NCBI GenBank assembly: GCA_017474125.1
Contig: JAFVIF010000014.1
Span: forward strand, 1-44,343
Direction: 5' to 3'
From: Clostridia bacterium
GTDB lineage: Bacteria; Bacillota; Clostridia; Oscillospirales; Acutalibacteraceae
DNA: 44,343 nucleotides
Shown: piece by piece, positions 32,340-41,426 of the stretch
Numbering within the stretch: the first letter of the stretch is position 1
Layout: each line of letters starts with the position of its first letter
Notes under the pieces: generated by a model
Databases searched by the model: none
Seen by the model: only the letters and a program-made list of their open reading frames with translations
Told to the model about the DNA's origin: nothing
Made by a program: the position numbers and the translations under genes

Positions 32340-33395
32340 TTAGCCTAATAATATTTTTTCGAGCAAATCTCCAATAGCATTCGCCATAGAATAAAAGCCG
32401 AAATCGGTTGGATGAGTACCGTCAACAGTACCATCGTCCTTTGCAAGCCTCATAAGCTCAGGACCTTCGATTATATATACGTTAGAATCGCCGTTAGCTT
32501 TGGCGTTATTATACGTAGTTTTAATAACCTCTAACCGCTTTTCTTCTTCATCGCTCAAATAAAACTTTGGACGCGACAAAAATATAACGGGCAAATCGGG
32601 GTTAGTTTTACGGATAATATTAAACATTCTCTCATGAGTAGCCATTAAATGCTCAACGTTTGGAGCATTATGGTCGTAATCATACACAAACGCCGACATA
32701 CTAAGCTTAGAAATATACTCAGCCATTTCTACTTCGCCCTTAGCGTTTCCCGAAAAGCCGAGGTTAATATGATCAACGTTTAGTCTACGCGTAATAATAT
32801 TTTCGTAAGCATTGCCGGGTCTTGAAGCGCATCCGCCCTGAGTTATGGATGAGCCGTAATATACAATAGGCTTTATATCCTTGTACCCTTGAGGCTCGCC
32901 TACAACACTACCGTCCTTTAAACCAATATACATTTCACTTACTACGCTGTATAAAGGAAAATGGATGGTAATTTCTCTGATTTCCGAACTTCCAAACTCA
33001 ATAATACTTTCATAACCGTTGCTTATATTAAACGGTGGCACAAAGGTTCTCACAAACTTTTCACCGCTACCGCCAACATACATATCGAAGCCTGCAGAAC
33101 CGGTTAAGGCAAAATGAGGCATTTTAGGAATACAAGTCATTTTTACGTTAATAGCAATATAGGGGCTATCTGTTTTAAAACGAAGTCTACCGCCGGCTCC
33201 GTGAGCGTGTTCTCCAAGCACGCCAACGCTGACCGATTTGGCGACCTCCTCCGGAAGTCGTCTAAATTTACCGTTATCGTAATAAACACCGTAAATTTTA
33301 AACGGATTTTGATTTACGACATAAAAACGAATATCTTCTTTTTCAATATTCGTTTCAACTTTAAAATTTGAATCAATATGTGCTATATCAAACAT
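32340..33395 (-). CDS. SGNH/GDSL hydrolase with GxDLY-type N-terminal domain
   Basis: A 351-residue two-domain carbohydrate-esterase-like protein. The N-terminal beta-sandwich (about 20-165) contains GFDMY (102-106), the variant of the GxDLY motif. The SGNH domain has YYGSSITQGG (nucleophile Ser183), GFSGNA (Asn217) and DGTHP (Asp325, His328). Such enzymes remove acetyl or other acyl groups from sugars. There is no signal peptide. ATG 33395 is used; GTG 33404 is part of the AAGGTG binding site. It is the last gene of a run that includes the EEP, GH20 and HAD genes, with spacers of 18, 18 and 37 bases. Confidence 0.87.
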   Translation of the reverse strand: MFDIAHIDSNFKVETNIEKEDIRFYVVNQNPFKIYGVYYDNGKFRRLPEEVAKSVSVGVLGEHAHGAGGRLRFKTDSPYIAINVKMTCIPKMPHFALTGSAGFDMYVGGSGEKFVRTFVPPFNISNGYESIIEFGSSEIREITIHFPLYSVVSEMYIGLKDGSVVGEPQGYKDIKPIVYYGSSITQGGCASRPGNAYENIITRRLNVDHINLGFSGNAKGEVEMAEYISKLSMSAFVYDYDHNAPNVEHLMATHERMFNIIRKTNPDLPVIFLSRPKFYLSDEEEKRLEVIKTTYNNAKANGDSNVYIIEGPELMRLAKDDGTVDGTHPTDFGFYSMANAIGDLLEKILLG

Positions 33396-33413
33396 AAAAA
33401 ACACCTTAAGCAG

Positions 33414-34211
33414 TTAAAATTCAATTTCAGCAATAAGCGGTATATGGTCTGACGAAGTACGCGCCTTATCGTTAGTTTCAATATAAAAACTTTTCACTTT
33501 ACCGCCAAATTCACCGTAAACAAAAATATAATCAATGCATATATTAGGCTCAACAGGACAAACTGCAAAAGTTTCGTCATCCTGTAAAACAGGATATGCA
33601 AACTGACAGGTATATTCCTGATTTGTGCATTTTTCCGCAATATTTCTTATATCAACAAAACCCATTTTAAGCATTTCAAAATAAGGTTCGTCGCCTTGCG
33701 TTGAATTCTTTCCGTTATTAAAATCTCCGCCAATAAATACAGGAACGTTGTACTTATTTATAATTTCGGCACAAATATTTTTTAATTCTTTAGCGTTTTC
33801 AATGCGCTGATTCGTGTCCTCTTCCCCTCTGTCCATCCACCAAAAATGTGTTGAAGCAAAGGCAAAACGTTTTTTGGTTTTAATTTCTTCAAAAACAGCC
33901 CAGGAAACACCTTTAGACTTTGAATCATTAAGTCCGCTATATAACTGATAACCCTCGTCAACAACGCTGAGTTTATCATTTTTGTAAAAAAGCGGAGTAA
34001 AGTTAACGTTATCAAACTGCGGAAGAGCCTCTTTGTACAAATCACTCATAAGCGAATTTACCGACGGCGAATCCTTGCGGTTTGTCTGCGGTCCGCACTC
34101 CTGAAAAGCGCAAATATCAGCATCAAAATCGCTTATAAGGGAACGTAATAGCCGAGTCCTGTAACCTGCAGGCGAACTATTCCAAATATTTTGGCTATAA
34201 AAAGTAATCAT
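33414..34211 (-). CDS. Endonuclease/exonuclease/phosphatase (EEP) family hydrolase
   Basis: A 265-residue metal-dependent phosphoesterase fold. Catalytic landmarks are SQNIW (Asn8), FQECG (Glu38), STHFWW, GGDFNNG (Asp/Asn pair) and the C-terminal SSDHIPL (Asp-His). It resembles EEP proteins that hydrolyse small phosphodiesters or phosphosugars rather than ExoIII-type DNA repair enzymes; no DNA-binding insertion is seen. Placement in a sugar operon suggests a glycan-linked phosphodiester as substrate, which is inference. Confidence 0.88.
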   Translation of the reverse strand: MITFYSQNIWNSSPAGYRTRLLRSLISDFDADICAFQECGPQTNRKDSPSVNSLMSDLYKEALPQFDNVNFTPLFYKNDKLSVVDEGYQLYSGLNDSKSKGVSWAVFEEIKTKKRFAFASTHFWWMDRGEEDTNQRIENAKELKNICAEIINKYNVPVFIGGDFNNGKNSTQGDEPYFEMLKMGFVDIRNIAEKCTNQEYTCQFAYPVLQDDETFAVCPVEPNICIDYIFVYGEFGGKVKSFYIETNDKARTSSDHIPLIAEIEF

Positions 34212-34229
34212 AATAAAACGCTCCGATAA

Positions 34230-35846
34230 TTATCTTGCTATTACTCTCTTTTCAACAGCATAATCAATAACGTAATTTATGTTAGGAAGAGGAATTATAT
34301 AAAACTCTTCGGACGAAGCGAAATCTGTTAAATAATTATATAATCTTTCAGTGTATTCTATGGTGTTATCTAATCTATTAAGGTCATTGGCAATATGAGG
34401 AGCAAGGTCAATAAACTCGCCTAAAGTAACTTTATACTGCTTAATACACTTTACAGTATCAGCAAAGCCTTCAGCAAATTGCTTTACTAAGCCTCTCGCC
34501 TTTTCGTTATCACTAAACTGTATTTTTGCAGCCTGAGTATAGAGAGCGTTACATTTAGCAAAAGCAGACGTTAAAGTTATGGTTGCCTTTATAAAATCAA
34601 CAACCGAAACAAGATAGGTTTTGCAATAAAGCTCAAAATCGTTTTCGGTTTTCCACTTTGAAAGAAGCGTTTCAATTTTGTTTAACGGCTCAACAACATT
34701 CGGTAACAAGTCTGTCTCTCTGGCAATAAATTCAGAACCCATATCAATAAATGAAGTTTTGTTAAACAACATAGGGATAGTTTTACAAACGTAACCCTGA
34801 TGCTTGAAACACGGATAAAAAGCGGCATGAACTTCATCCTGAATTATGTGCATTATTTCGGTGTAAGGTGTAATTCTGCCGAAAAGCGCAAGCTCAATTT
34901 TTTCATCATCTCGAGTGCTCGCCTCAAAGTTACCGCTCATATAAAGACCGGCACGGGCAAATGCAGACCACTGACCCCATAAATCTCTACCGTTATAATC
35001 CTCCCAATGTGCAAGCATGCCACAGAGGTTATCGGGGTTGCCCACCTTTTCAATATCAACGAACAAGGCTTCAACCTCATCGGGAGTAACGGGAATAAGG
35101 TCTTCGTCATTACGCCACGGACGCATATACTGATGGTTACAAAAGCCTAACCATGAATTATCGCTGGGACAGGCAACTACAGTTTTAAAGCCCTCGTTCA
35201 CAAAATATTTTAGGCTTTGAGTACGGTGACCGTAATAATGCCAATCAAAAATTTCAACGTCGCGGCTAAAAGGAGCTACAAGCTCTCTGTGAGCGCACAA
35301 AAGATCGTTCCAAATACCGATTTTTTTGCCATCGGCAAGAAGCTTATCACAAAGACCGGAAAGGAAATCGGCGTAAAGCGGACGAGTCTTATCGTTAAGG
35401 TCAGCTTCATCGCCGCCAATATGGATGTAATCGGTATCAAAGGCTTCAAGATATTCGTAAAGAACTTTAAGAACAAACTCTTCAGCTTCGGGATTGGTAA
35501 AAGCAATATTAGTGCTTCTGGTATCACCGTCTTTACATAAGTACTTGAAGCGTTCCTGACGCATAAAATGCTCCATATGACCTACTACGTTGGTCATCGG
35601 GAAAAGAAAAATGCCTAATTCTTCGCATTTAGCCTTAGCCCATTTAGCATCCTCGTGGGTCATAACTCCCTTACGCATAATGCCGCCGCCAAGGCACTTA
35701 AGTTCAAATGCGCCCTCTAAATACAATCCGACACCGTTGTAACCAAGTTCACTTAGTTTTTCAACAACCATCAAAAATTCCTTACGGTCAAAACGGCGCT
35801 GACGGGCGGTATCCCACATAAACCATCTTCTTTTGAACACATTCAT
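34230..35846 (-). CDS. GH20-family beta-N-acetylhexosaminidase-like enzyme
   Basis: A 538-residue cytoplasmic glycoside hydrolase. The (beta/alpha)8 domain starts at once with KRRWFMWDTARQRRF (the usual N-terminal GH20b domain is missing) and has the catalytic Asp146-Glu147 pair in YIHIGGDEAD. The Asp polarises the substrate acetamido group and the Glu is the acid/base. WNDLLCA and HWEDYNGRDLWGQW follow. The last 200 residues are helical. Family members cleave terminal beta-GlcNAc or GalNAc from glycans. The lack of a signal peptide implies that oligosaccharides are imported first. Confidence 0.85.
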   Translation of the reverse strand: MNVFKRRWFMWDTARQRRFDRKEFLMVVEKLSELGYNGVGLYLEGAFELKCLGGGIMRKGVMTHEDAKWAKAKCEELGIFLFPMTNVVGHMEHFMRQERFKYLCKDGDTRSTNIAFTNPEAEEFVLKVLYEYLEAFDTDYIHIGGDEADLNDKTRPLYADFLSGLCDKLLADGKKIGIWNDLLCAHRELVAPFSRDVEIFDWHYYGHRTQSLKYFVNEGFKTVVACPSDNSWLGFCNHQYMRPWRNDEDLIPVTPDEVEALFVDIEKVGNPDNLCGMLAHWEDYNGRDLWGQWSAFARAGLYMSGNFEASTRDDEKIELALFGRITPYTEIMHIIQDEVHAAFYPCFKHQGYVCKTIPMLFNKTSFIDMGSEFIARETDLLPNVVEPLNKIETLLSKWKTENDFELYCKTYLVSVVDFIKATITLTSAFAKCNALYTQAAKIQFSDNEKARGLVKQFAEGFADTVKCIKQYKVTLGEFIDLAPHIANDLNRLDNTIEYTERLYNYLTDFASSEEFYIIPLPNINYVIDYAVEKRVIAR

Positions 35847-35883
35847 AACAATAAACTCCTTAATTTACTATTTTATAAAATTA

Positions 35884-36846
35884 TTAATCAAAAATATTTA
35901 ATAAATCCTGTGACTTATAATTTTCAATAATCATATTAGTGCCAAGCTCTTTATGAAGTTCACGTTGTCTTTTAGCGCCTTTGGGCAGAACACTGACAGT
36001 TACAGCCCCGAGCTTTACTCCGGCAATAATCTCGCTTCGGCCATCACCTATAACCAGTACGTTTTCACCGCTAATGCCTAATTTTTCAACCAAACGAAGC
36101 ATTACTTCATCCTTAGGTATCTTTTCATCCCATGTTGAACCGAAAATATCTTCAACCATTTTGTTATTTCCTATATCAAAGCCCAAGCCCAATACTTCTT
36201 CGTACATTCCCATAGGAGGTTGAACGGATTTATCCACAACAGCACCTGTAACAAAGAAATTTTTCACTCCGTTTTGATACAAATAATTCATAAACTCCTT
36301 AGAGCCGGGAATCAAATAATCATTTGGCTTTTCCTTAGCTTTTGCAAGATTATTATCTCTGCAGAAACGGTTTAAAACCTGCTCGTAAACCCAAAACAGC
36401 TTTGGGGTTATGTCGGCAAGATAGTCGATATATTCTTTTGGTTCGTCAAAATCATCGAATTTTTCCTTACCGTCCCAAATAAGTTCAATAATTTTAGAAT
36501 TAACCTTGCTGTTATATTTACCGTTAACGCACTCCTGATTACGGCGTATTGCCCATTCCATTTGAGTAAGCGCAGAAAGTCCTGCACTTTCGACACAGAA
36601 CCTATCCGTTTCCTCTAAGGGTTCTGTATCACAAAGTCTAACCAAACGATTAATATTTTCCTCACTTGTGAGATTATTCGGAATACCGTTCATAGCGGTA
36701 TCATAAAGCACTCTGCTCATTACAGGAGGCCAATTACGGATAAGAGAATGTGTACCGTCAATATCATGAAAGGCACAAATTATTTTTCTGTCCTTTACTG
36801 CGTTAACAATTTCTGTTTCTGTTGCATAGGAAGTATTTACTATCAT
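35884..36846 (-). CDS. HAD-superfamily phosphatase-like protein
   Basis: A 320-residue HAD hydrolase with motif I DIDGT in AFHDIDGTHSL (about 25-35), a large helical cap (about 60-165), motif II in FFVTGAVV, and motif IV in VLVIGDGRSEIIAG. The Asp nucleophile and the +2 Asp acid/base are both present, so it should be an active phosphatase or phosphoglycomutase-like enzyme. It lies upstream of the GH20 gene in the same direction. The substrate is not deducible; a hexose or hexosamine phosphate fits the context. Confidence 0.8.
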   Translation of the reverse strand: MIVNTSYATETEIVNAVKDRKIICAFHDIDGTHSLIRNWPPVMSRVLYDTAMNGIPNNLTSEENINRLVRLCDTEPLEETDRFCVESAGLSALTQMEWAIRRNQECVNGKYNSKVNSKIIELIWDGKEKFDDFDEPKEYIDYLADITPKLFWVYEQVLNRFCRDNNLAKAKEKPNDYLIPGSKEFMNYLYQNGVKNFFVTGAVVDKSVQPPMGMYEEVLGLGFDIGNNKMVEDIFGSTWDEKIPKDEVMLRLVEKLGISGENVLVIGDGRSEIIAGVKLGAVTVSVLPKGAKRQRELHKELGTNMIIENYKSQDLLNIFD

Positions 36847-36896
36847 TTTACGTCATCCTTACACACTTTTAAAATAAATGTCAGTTCACTTAACAA

Positions 36897-36962
36897 AACC
36901 GTGCTCTTGAAGCTTTTGATATATTACTTATCAATTTTACCATATCGCTTCAAAGCACGGTT
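36897..36962 (-). terminator. Large hairpin after the GH130 gene
   Basis: AACCGTGCTCTTGAAGC (36897-36913) pairs, with one bulged base, with GCTTCAAAGCACGGTT (36947-36962) around a 33-base AT-rich centre. On the minus strand TTTTGTT follows. It lies five bases after the GH130 stop and probably separates that gene from the HAD-GH20-EEP-esterase run. Confidence 0.65.
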
Positions 36963-36967
36963 AAGAA

Positions 36968-38011
36968 TTAGTTGTTTAAATTTTTATAGCACTCAATATC
37001 GGAGATAGGGTGCTTTTTAAGCTCATCAAGAAGCTCGGAAAGCTTACCTGTTGCAAGAGCGATTCTCTCGTCTGCGGCACCGTAGTAAATTCTAATCTCA
37101 TCCTTTTCCTCATCAGCAAGAGCGCCGCAGGCAAAGCAGGTGTTACCGCTTCTGCCGTAAAGCTCATAGTCGGTGTTAGGAGCGAGAATAGGACGGTCAA
37201 GCACGTAGAGAATCTTAGACGGGTCTTCAAGATCCATCAGCATTGCGCTGAGGGAGTATACGAACTCGCCGTTTTCGCAATATACAGCGTGGTAAATTTC
37301 CAACCAACCCTCTTTAGTCTTAATTGGAGGAGTAGGGCCAATCTTATAGTTAGCAAAGTCCTGACAAGGAACAAAGAAAGGACGGTGACGACCCCAATAG
37401 AGCATATCGGGAGAGTAAGAAATCCACATACCATAGGTAAGAGCGTCGTACATAAATGCTTCAGGCATATTGGTAAGACGAGGAATACCGTAAGGTCTGT
37501 CAAGACGAACGTACTGACCGTTTATCTTTTCAGGGAATAAAGAAGGTACACGGTTAATAGGAAGTCCGATGCATTCAACAAACTCTACAGTTTTAAAATC
37601 CTTGGTGTTTTCAAGGATAGCAGCAGGTCCGATATCACGACCAAGGGGATATTTAACCTGTGCAGGACGAATAATATAATATTCATCGCCAATCTGAGTA
37701 ACGCGGGGGTCTATAACCCAGCAGTCATAGTTACCGGGGACACCGGGTGCCCAGTCTGTATATTTACAAAGAGGCTCTTTATCAATATCGAAATTAATTC
37801 CGTCTTCACTGAATGCGGCGTGAATTCCTGTTTTTTCCCTGCCGTTCTCATCAAAGATACAAGCAATAAGAAGGACGTATTTGCCCTGATACATAGCCTG
37901 TCCGCAGTTAAAAACAGACTTAACCTTTTTAGGGAACATTTCCTTAGTGATAAGTGGGTTGTTTTCGTAGCGGTGCATTATGTATTCTTCTTTAATAAAC
38001 TTTTCAATCAT
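36968..38011 (-). CDS. GH130-family mannoside phosphorylase/hydrolase-like enzyme
   Basis: A 347-residue five-bladed beta-propeller enzyme. It has NYDCWVIDPRVTQIGDEYYI with Asp101 as the probable proton donor, SLFPEKINGQYVRLDRP, ISYSPDMLYWG, IGPTPPIKTKEGWLEIYHAV and IYYGAADERIALA, all hallmarks of GH130. Most members phosphorolyse beta-1,4-mannosides to mannose 1-phosphate, including the linkage in N-glycan cores (Man-GlcNAc); some are hydrolases, and which type this is cannot be settled by eye. Together with GH20, N-glycan use is plausible. ATG 38011 has GGGAGG eight bases upstream. Confidence 0.9.
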   Translation of the reverse strand: MIEKFIKEEYIMHRYENNPLITKEMFPKKVKSVFNCGQAMYQGKYVLLIACIFDENGREKTGIHAAFSEDGINFDIDKEPLCKYTDWAPGVPGNYDCWVIDPRVTQIGDEYYIIRPAQVKYPLGRDIGPAAILENTKDFKTVEFVECIGLPINRVPSLFPEKINGQYVRLDRPYGIPRLTNMPEAFMYDALTYGMWISYSPDMLYWGRHRPFFVPCQDFANYKIGPTPPIKTKEGWLEIYHAVYCENGEFVYSLSAMLMDLEDPSKILYVLDRPILAPNTDYELYGRSGNTCFACGALADEEKDEIRIYYGAADERIALATGKLSELLDELKKHPISDIECYKNLNN

Positions 38012-38077
38012 AATAACAGCCTCCCTGCTGAAAATGTAATATTGTTATTATATACCAAGAACATACCTGTTAGAATT

Positions 38078-38106
38078 ATTTTACAAAAACATTTAAGTAT
38101 TGTCAA
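38078..38106 (-). promoter_or_regulatory. Sigma-A promoter of the GH130 gene
   Basis: On the minus strand TTGACA (38101-38106) and TAAAAT (38078-38083) are spaced by 17 bases, with a 66-base leader before the ATG. Confidence 0.78.
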
Positions 38107-38193
38107 GGTTAACATAGCAGAAAATTGCACTAAGTGCAACCTTTACGAAAAAGCTGAAAAAATTGCACGAATGTCGAAAAAAATTAAGCTTTT

Positions 38194-38961
38194 TTAATGC
38201 ATTTTCCTGTATTCGCTTGGCGAAACGCCTTTTTTCTTTGAGAAAAAGCGAGAAAACGCCAAAGCATCATAATATCCTACTGAAGTTGCAATCTCCGCAA
38301 TAGAACTGCTGCTGTTTTTCAGTAGTTTTTCGGCATATTTTATCTTTACGTTATTTATATATTCCTTTGGTGATATTCCCTCGTATTTAATGAAAAGATT
38401 ATATAGATACCTGTCCGAAATTCCAAGACTTTTTGCAATATCCACAACCTGAAACGGCTTACCTAAATTAATTTTTATATATTCTTTTGAAACTTTAATA
38501 TATTGATTTCCAACAACGGTTTCTTCTTTAATACTAAATGACAAAATATCATAAAAGAAGGATAAAGCCTTCGGTTGCGTAAGTTTTGATGAAAAGATTC
38601 TTTCAATCACCTCATAAAGTTCTGTATAGTCCACGTAATTAAAAATACTATCTTCATTTAAAGAAAGATATTCCTGACACACTTCATTAGCGGCAGTTCC
38701 GGTAAAGATTATCCAAAAATATTGCCAAGGTTCACTTTTATCACTATAATATTCAACTCGTTCATTTTCGCGTATTAAAAAGCCCTGACCTTGTTTTACC
38801 TCTTTTCCGTTAAAATACCCCTTTCCTTTGAGCACGTAATGAATGATATAAACTTCTCGTGCGCCGGGGCCCCAATTAGCTTCCGTTGAGTTTTCTTCTA
38901 TTCCGAACTGAAGTATATTTATATTTTTACAGTTACTTACTAATACAGATTCTGTTTTCAT
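38194..38961 (-). CDS. AraC-family transcriptional regulator 2
   Basis: A 255-residue regulator with an N-terminal cupin sensor (about 20-110, VLKGKGYFNGKEVKQGQGFL) and a C-terminal double helix-turn-helix (about 155-255; FQVVDIAKSLGISDRYLYNL and SSIAEIATSVGYYDALAFSR, then FFSKKKGVSPSEYRK). It lies upstream of GH130 on the same strand and is divergent from the GH27 gene, so both are candidate targets. It is only distantly similar to regulator 1. Confidence 0.92.
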   Translation of the reverse strand: MKTESVLVSNCKNINILQFGIEENSTEANWGPGAREVYIIHYVLKGKGYFNGKEVKQGQGFLIRENERVEYYSDKSEPWQYFWIIFTGTAANEVCQEYLSLNEDSIFNYVDYTELYEVIERIFSSKLTQPKALSFFYDILSFSIKEETVVGNQYIKVSKEYIKINLGKPFQVVDIAKSLGISDRYLYNLFIKYEGISPKEYINNVKIKYAEKLLKNSSSSIAEIATSVGYYDALAFSRFFSKKKGVSPSEYRKMH

Positions 38962-39072
38962 AATCTTTTAATACGGTTTTAACCATATTCTCCTTGCTGT
39001 AAATTTCGTAATATCAACTATTATCACTTTATAATATGTATGATTTTACCATATATTTATATGCTTTTGCAA

Positions 39073-39100
39073 TTGTTTTTTTCGATAATTATGGTATCTT
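39073..39100 (+). promoter_or_regulatory. Promoter of the GH27 gene
   Basis: TTGTTT (39073-39078) and TATCTT (39095-39100) are spaced by 16 bases; TGG directly before the -10 makes it an extended -10 type. A strong AGGAGG follows before ATG 39136. Confidence 0.6.
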
Positions 39101-39135
39101 GAAAATAACCTTTTTATAAACAGGAGGATATATCA

Positions 39136-40581
39136 ATGAGAACAACAAAAATCGCCCACGCCTCCCCTTTCAGCGGTTCTCCAAAAATCAATTTGCCATC
39201 CATTTTCGGCGCATCTCCAAATAAGCCCTTTTTACTACGAATCCCCGCAACCGGTGAACGTCCTATAAAATTTTCTGCACAGGGCCTTCCTGAAGGATTA
39301 ACTTTAAAGGAAAATATCATAACAGGTTGTGTCTTGAAAGAAGGCAACTATGAAGTAACCATAACCGCCGAAAATGCATTTTCAAAAACAACCAAAATAG
39401 TCACATTTGAAATATTCCCAAACAACCTTCTTGTAACTCCATTACTTGGATTTACTACTTGGAACGCCTTTGAAACAAGCGTATCTCAAAAAAATGTATC
39501 CGATACTGCAAAAGCAATGATAAAATTAGGCATTGCAGAATACGGTTATGGTTATGTAAATCTGGACTCCGGCTGGCAACACAAATACGGTGGAGAATTA
39601 GATGCTATTCAGCCTAATCCTAAATTTCCCGATATGAAGACGATGGTTGATGAAATACATTCACTCGGATTAAAATGCGGAATTTATTCAACTCCTATGC
39701 TTACTGCTTGGGGCTGTCCGAATGAATATGAATCCATTCCCGGTTGTACCGTTGGCGAACCCGATATTCGCTTTGCCGATACAAACGGCGGAATAGGTAC
39801 TGTCCGCAAAGAGAAAAACAATGTTAAACAGTGGCAAATTTGGGGATTTGACTATCTAAAATACGACTGGCGCCCTTGCGACCCCGTAAATGCAGAAATT
39901 ATGCGGCAAGAACTTATAAACTCAAGTCGTGATTTCGGATTTTGTGTTACTGTAAACGCACTCCACGACTATATGTATTATTGGACAAAATTCTGCAATT
40001 CTTACCGTGACAATCTTGATTCAAACGGCAATTGGGAACGCTTAATTCTGATTTTCAATACATACTTAAGTAACGTTGAATCTATGTCAAAAGGACATTA
40101 CTTTGACCTTGATATGTTAGACGTTGGTAACTGTGTATTTAAAAATAACGAAGGTTTCTTAAATGAAGACGAAATGATAGTTTCGTATTCAATGCGCGCA
40201 TTCTTAAATTCACCTATTCAGCTTAGTTGCGACCTAACGGAAATAAGCGAATTTGAATTAGATTTGTATTGTAACGAGGAAATTATTGCAATAAATCAAG
40301 ACGTTGGTTTCGCCCCCTCCATACCTGTTTTCAAAAAAACAGAAAACAATTCGAACTTATATGTATTTGAAAAACAGCTTGCTGACGGAAAGGTTGCTTA
40401 CGGCATTTTTAATATGGGCGAATCGGACGAAATAATTACTATTAACTTTGACGGACGAAGTTCTGTGCGTGATCTCTGGAGCAAAACGGATTTAGACGCT
40501 GCAGACACCATTACGATCGATTCACCAAAGCATACAGTACGTATTCTTAAATGCTCTAAAAAATTAAATGAAGTAAAATAG
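39136..40581 (+). CDS. GH27-family alpha-galactosidase-like enzyme with N-terminal Ig-like domain
   Basis: A 481-residue enzyme with an N-terminal putative-Ig domain (about 20-95, SAQGLPEGLTLKENIITG) followed by a GH27 (beta/alpha)8 domain from PLLGFTTWNAFE. The nucleophile is Asp244 in YLKYDWRP and the acid/base Asp326 in FDLDMLDVGN. A C-terminal beta domain starts near residue 395. Family members hydrolyse alpha-galactosides, alpha-GalNAc or beta-L-arabinopyranosides; WRP in place of the usual N-C after the nucleophile hints at a different specificity. It has no signal peptide. AGGAGGATATATCAATG gives a clear start. Confidence 0.88.
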   Translation: MRTTKIAHASPFSGSPKINLPSIFGASPNKPFLLRIPATGERPIKFSAQGLPEGLTLKENIITGCVLKEGNYEVTITAENAFSKTTKIVTFEIFPNNLLVTPLLGFTTWNAFETSVSQKNVSDTAKAMIKLGIAEYGYGYVNLDSGWQHKYGGELDAIQPNPKFPDMKTMVDEIHSLGLKCGIYSTPMLTAWGCPNEYESIPGCTVGEPDIRFADTNGGIGTVRKEKNNVKQWQIWGFDYLKYDWRPCDPVNAEIMRQELINSSRDFGFCVTVNALHDYMYYWTKFCNSYRDNLDSNGNWERLILIFNTYLSNVESMSKGHYFDLDMLDVGNCVFKNNEGFLNEDEMIVSYSMRAFLNSPIQLSCDLTEISEFELDLYCNEEIIAINQDVGFAPSIPVFKKTENNSNLYVFEKQLADGKVAYGIFNMGESDEIITINFDGRSSVRDLWSKTDLDAADTITIDSPKHTVRILKCSKKLNEVK

Positions 40582-40587
40582 AATCAA

Positions 40588-40617
40588 AACCGCGATTTTT
40601 ATAATCGCGGTTCTATT
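40588..40617 (+). terminator. Terminator of the GH27 gene
   Basis: AACCGCGAT (40588-40596) pairs with ATCGCGGTT (40604-40612), with T-rich CTATTTTTTG after it. Confidence 0.85.
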
Positions 40618-40633
40618 TTTTGTAACAGGAATA

Positions 40634-40663
40634 AATAGCAGAAACCAATTGGCTTCTGCTATT
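40634..40663 (-). terminator. Probable terminator downstream of the HAD mutase-like gene
   Basis: AATAGCAGAA (40634-40643) pairs with TTCTGCTATT (40654-40663), and the centre CCAATTGG is itself palindromic. On the minus strand the one mismatch becomes a G:U pair and TTTATT follows, so it suits the gene at 40715. Confidence 0.55.
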
Positions 40664-40714
40664 AAAAGTGTTTCTCATATCCAAAATAGCACTTGATGAA
40701 AACCTGATTTTCAA

Positions 40715-41371
40715 TTAACTTTTCGTAAGTTTTAATAGAGTTTCCCCTTCGGCAATATAGTTTGTGGCAATTTTTTTAATTCTATCCTGACCGAAATTGT
40801 AACGGTCATATATCCCAACGGTAGGCATGCCGATTTTAGTTGCAGTTTCGATTGCGGTAAGTGAATCTTCAAACACCCACGTGTCTTTTATTTCAGCACC
40901 CAAAAACTCGGCTGCTTGTAAAAAAACATCCGGCTCGTCCTTACCTTTACCTATGGTACCGCAAGAAAACACCTTTAAAAAATATTTTCTAATATCACAA
41001 TGATCTAATGCCACATCAATTAGTTCCGGTGCAGTTGCCGATGCAATACACATTTTAACTCCGTTATTTTTACAATGTTCTAAAAACGCCCTTACGCCGT
41101 CTTTTAATTCAACGCTATTAGCATAAAAATCAATCATAATGCGATTTGCTTCTGCCAACAATTCTTCTCCGCTTTCGCCAAGATTATAGTTGTCATGAAT
41201 CATCTTCATTGCGTCCTTTAATGTCTGTGTTCTGACTCTTTTATCATCTTCCGCACTTGGAGTAAAGCTTTTATTATTCAAATACCGCTCACCAAAAGTT
41301 GACCAAATCACATCCCAAAGCATTAGCGAATCAACCAATGTTCCGTCCATGTCAAAAATTGCCGCTTTCAT
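40715..41371 (-). CDS. HAD-superfamily beta-phosphoglucomutase-like phosphatase
   Basis: A 218-residue HAD protein with the small alpha-helical cap of subclass I. Motif I is FDMDGTLVDS (about 6-15), motif II is IASATAPE, motif III Lys lies in GTIGKGKDEPD and motif IV is VFEDSLTAIE. This is the pattern of beta-phosphoglucomutases and 2-deoxy- or sugar-phosphate phosphatases. ATG 41371 gives the standard N-terminus (MKAAIFDMDGTL); GTG 41389 is an alternative with no better binding site. It is monocistronic. Confidence 0.85.
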   Translation of the reverse strand: MKAAIFDMDGTLVDSLMLWDVIWSTFGERYLNNKSFTPSAEDDKRVRTQTLKDAMKMIHDNYNLGESGEELLAEANRIMIDFYANSVELKDGVRAFLEHCKNNGVKMCIASATAPELIDVALDHCDIRKYFLKVFSCGTIGKGKDEPDVFLQAAEFLGAEIKDTWVFEDSLTAIETATKIGMPTVGIYDRYNFGQDRIKKIATNYIAEGETLLKLTKS

Positions 41372-41426
41372 ATTTGTAAAAATCACCAACCTTTATGTGT
41401 ATTATAGCATAAAAGCAGAAACGCCG

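Noticed and set aside
37010-37540. A 176-codon plus-strand frame opposite the GH130 gene
   Set aside because: Shadow of GH130; no binding site, and the GH130 motifs account for the sequence.
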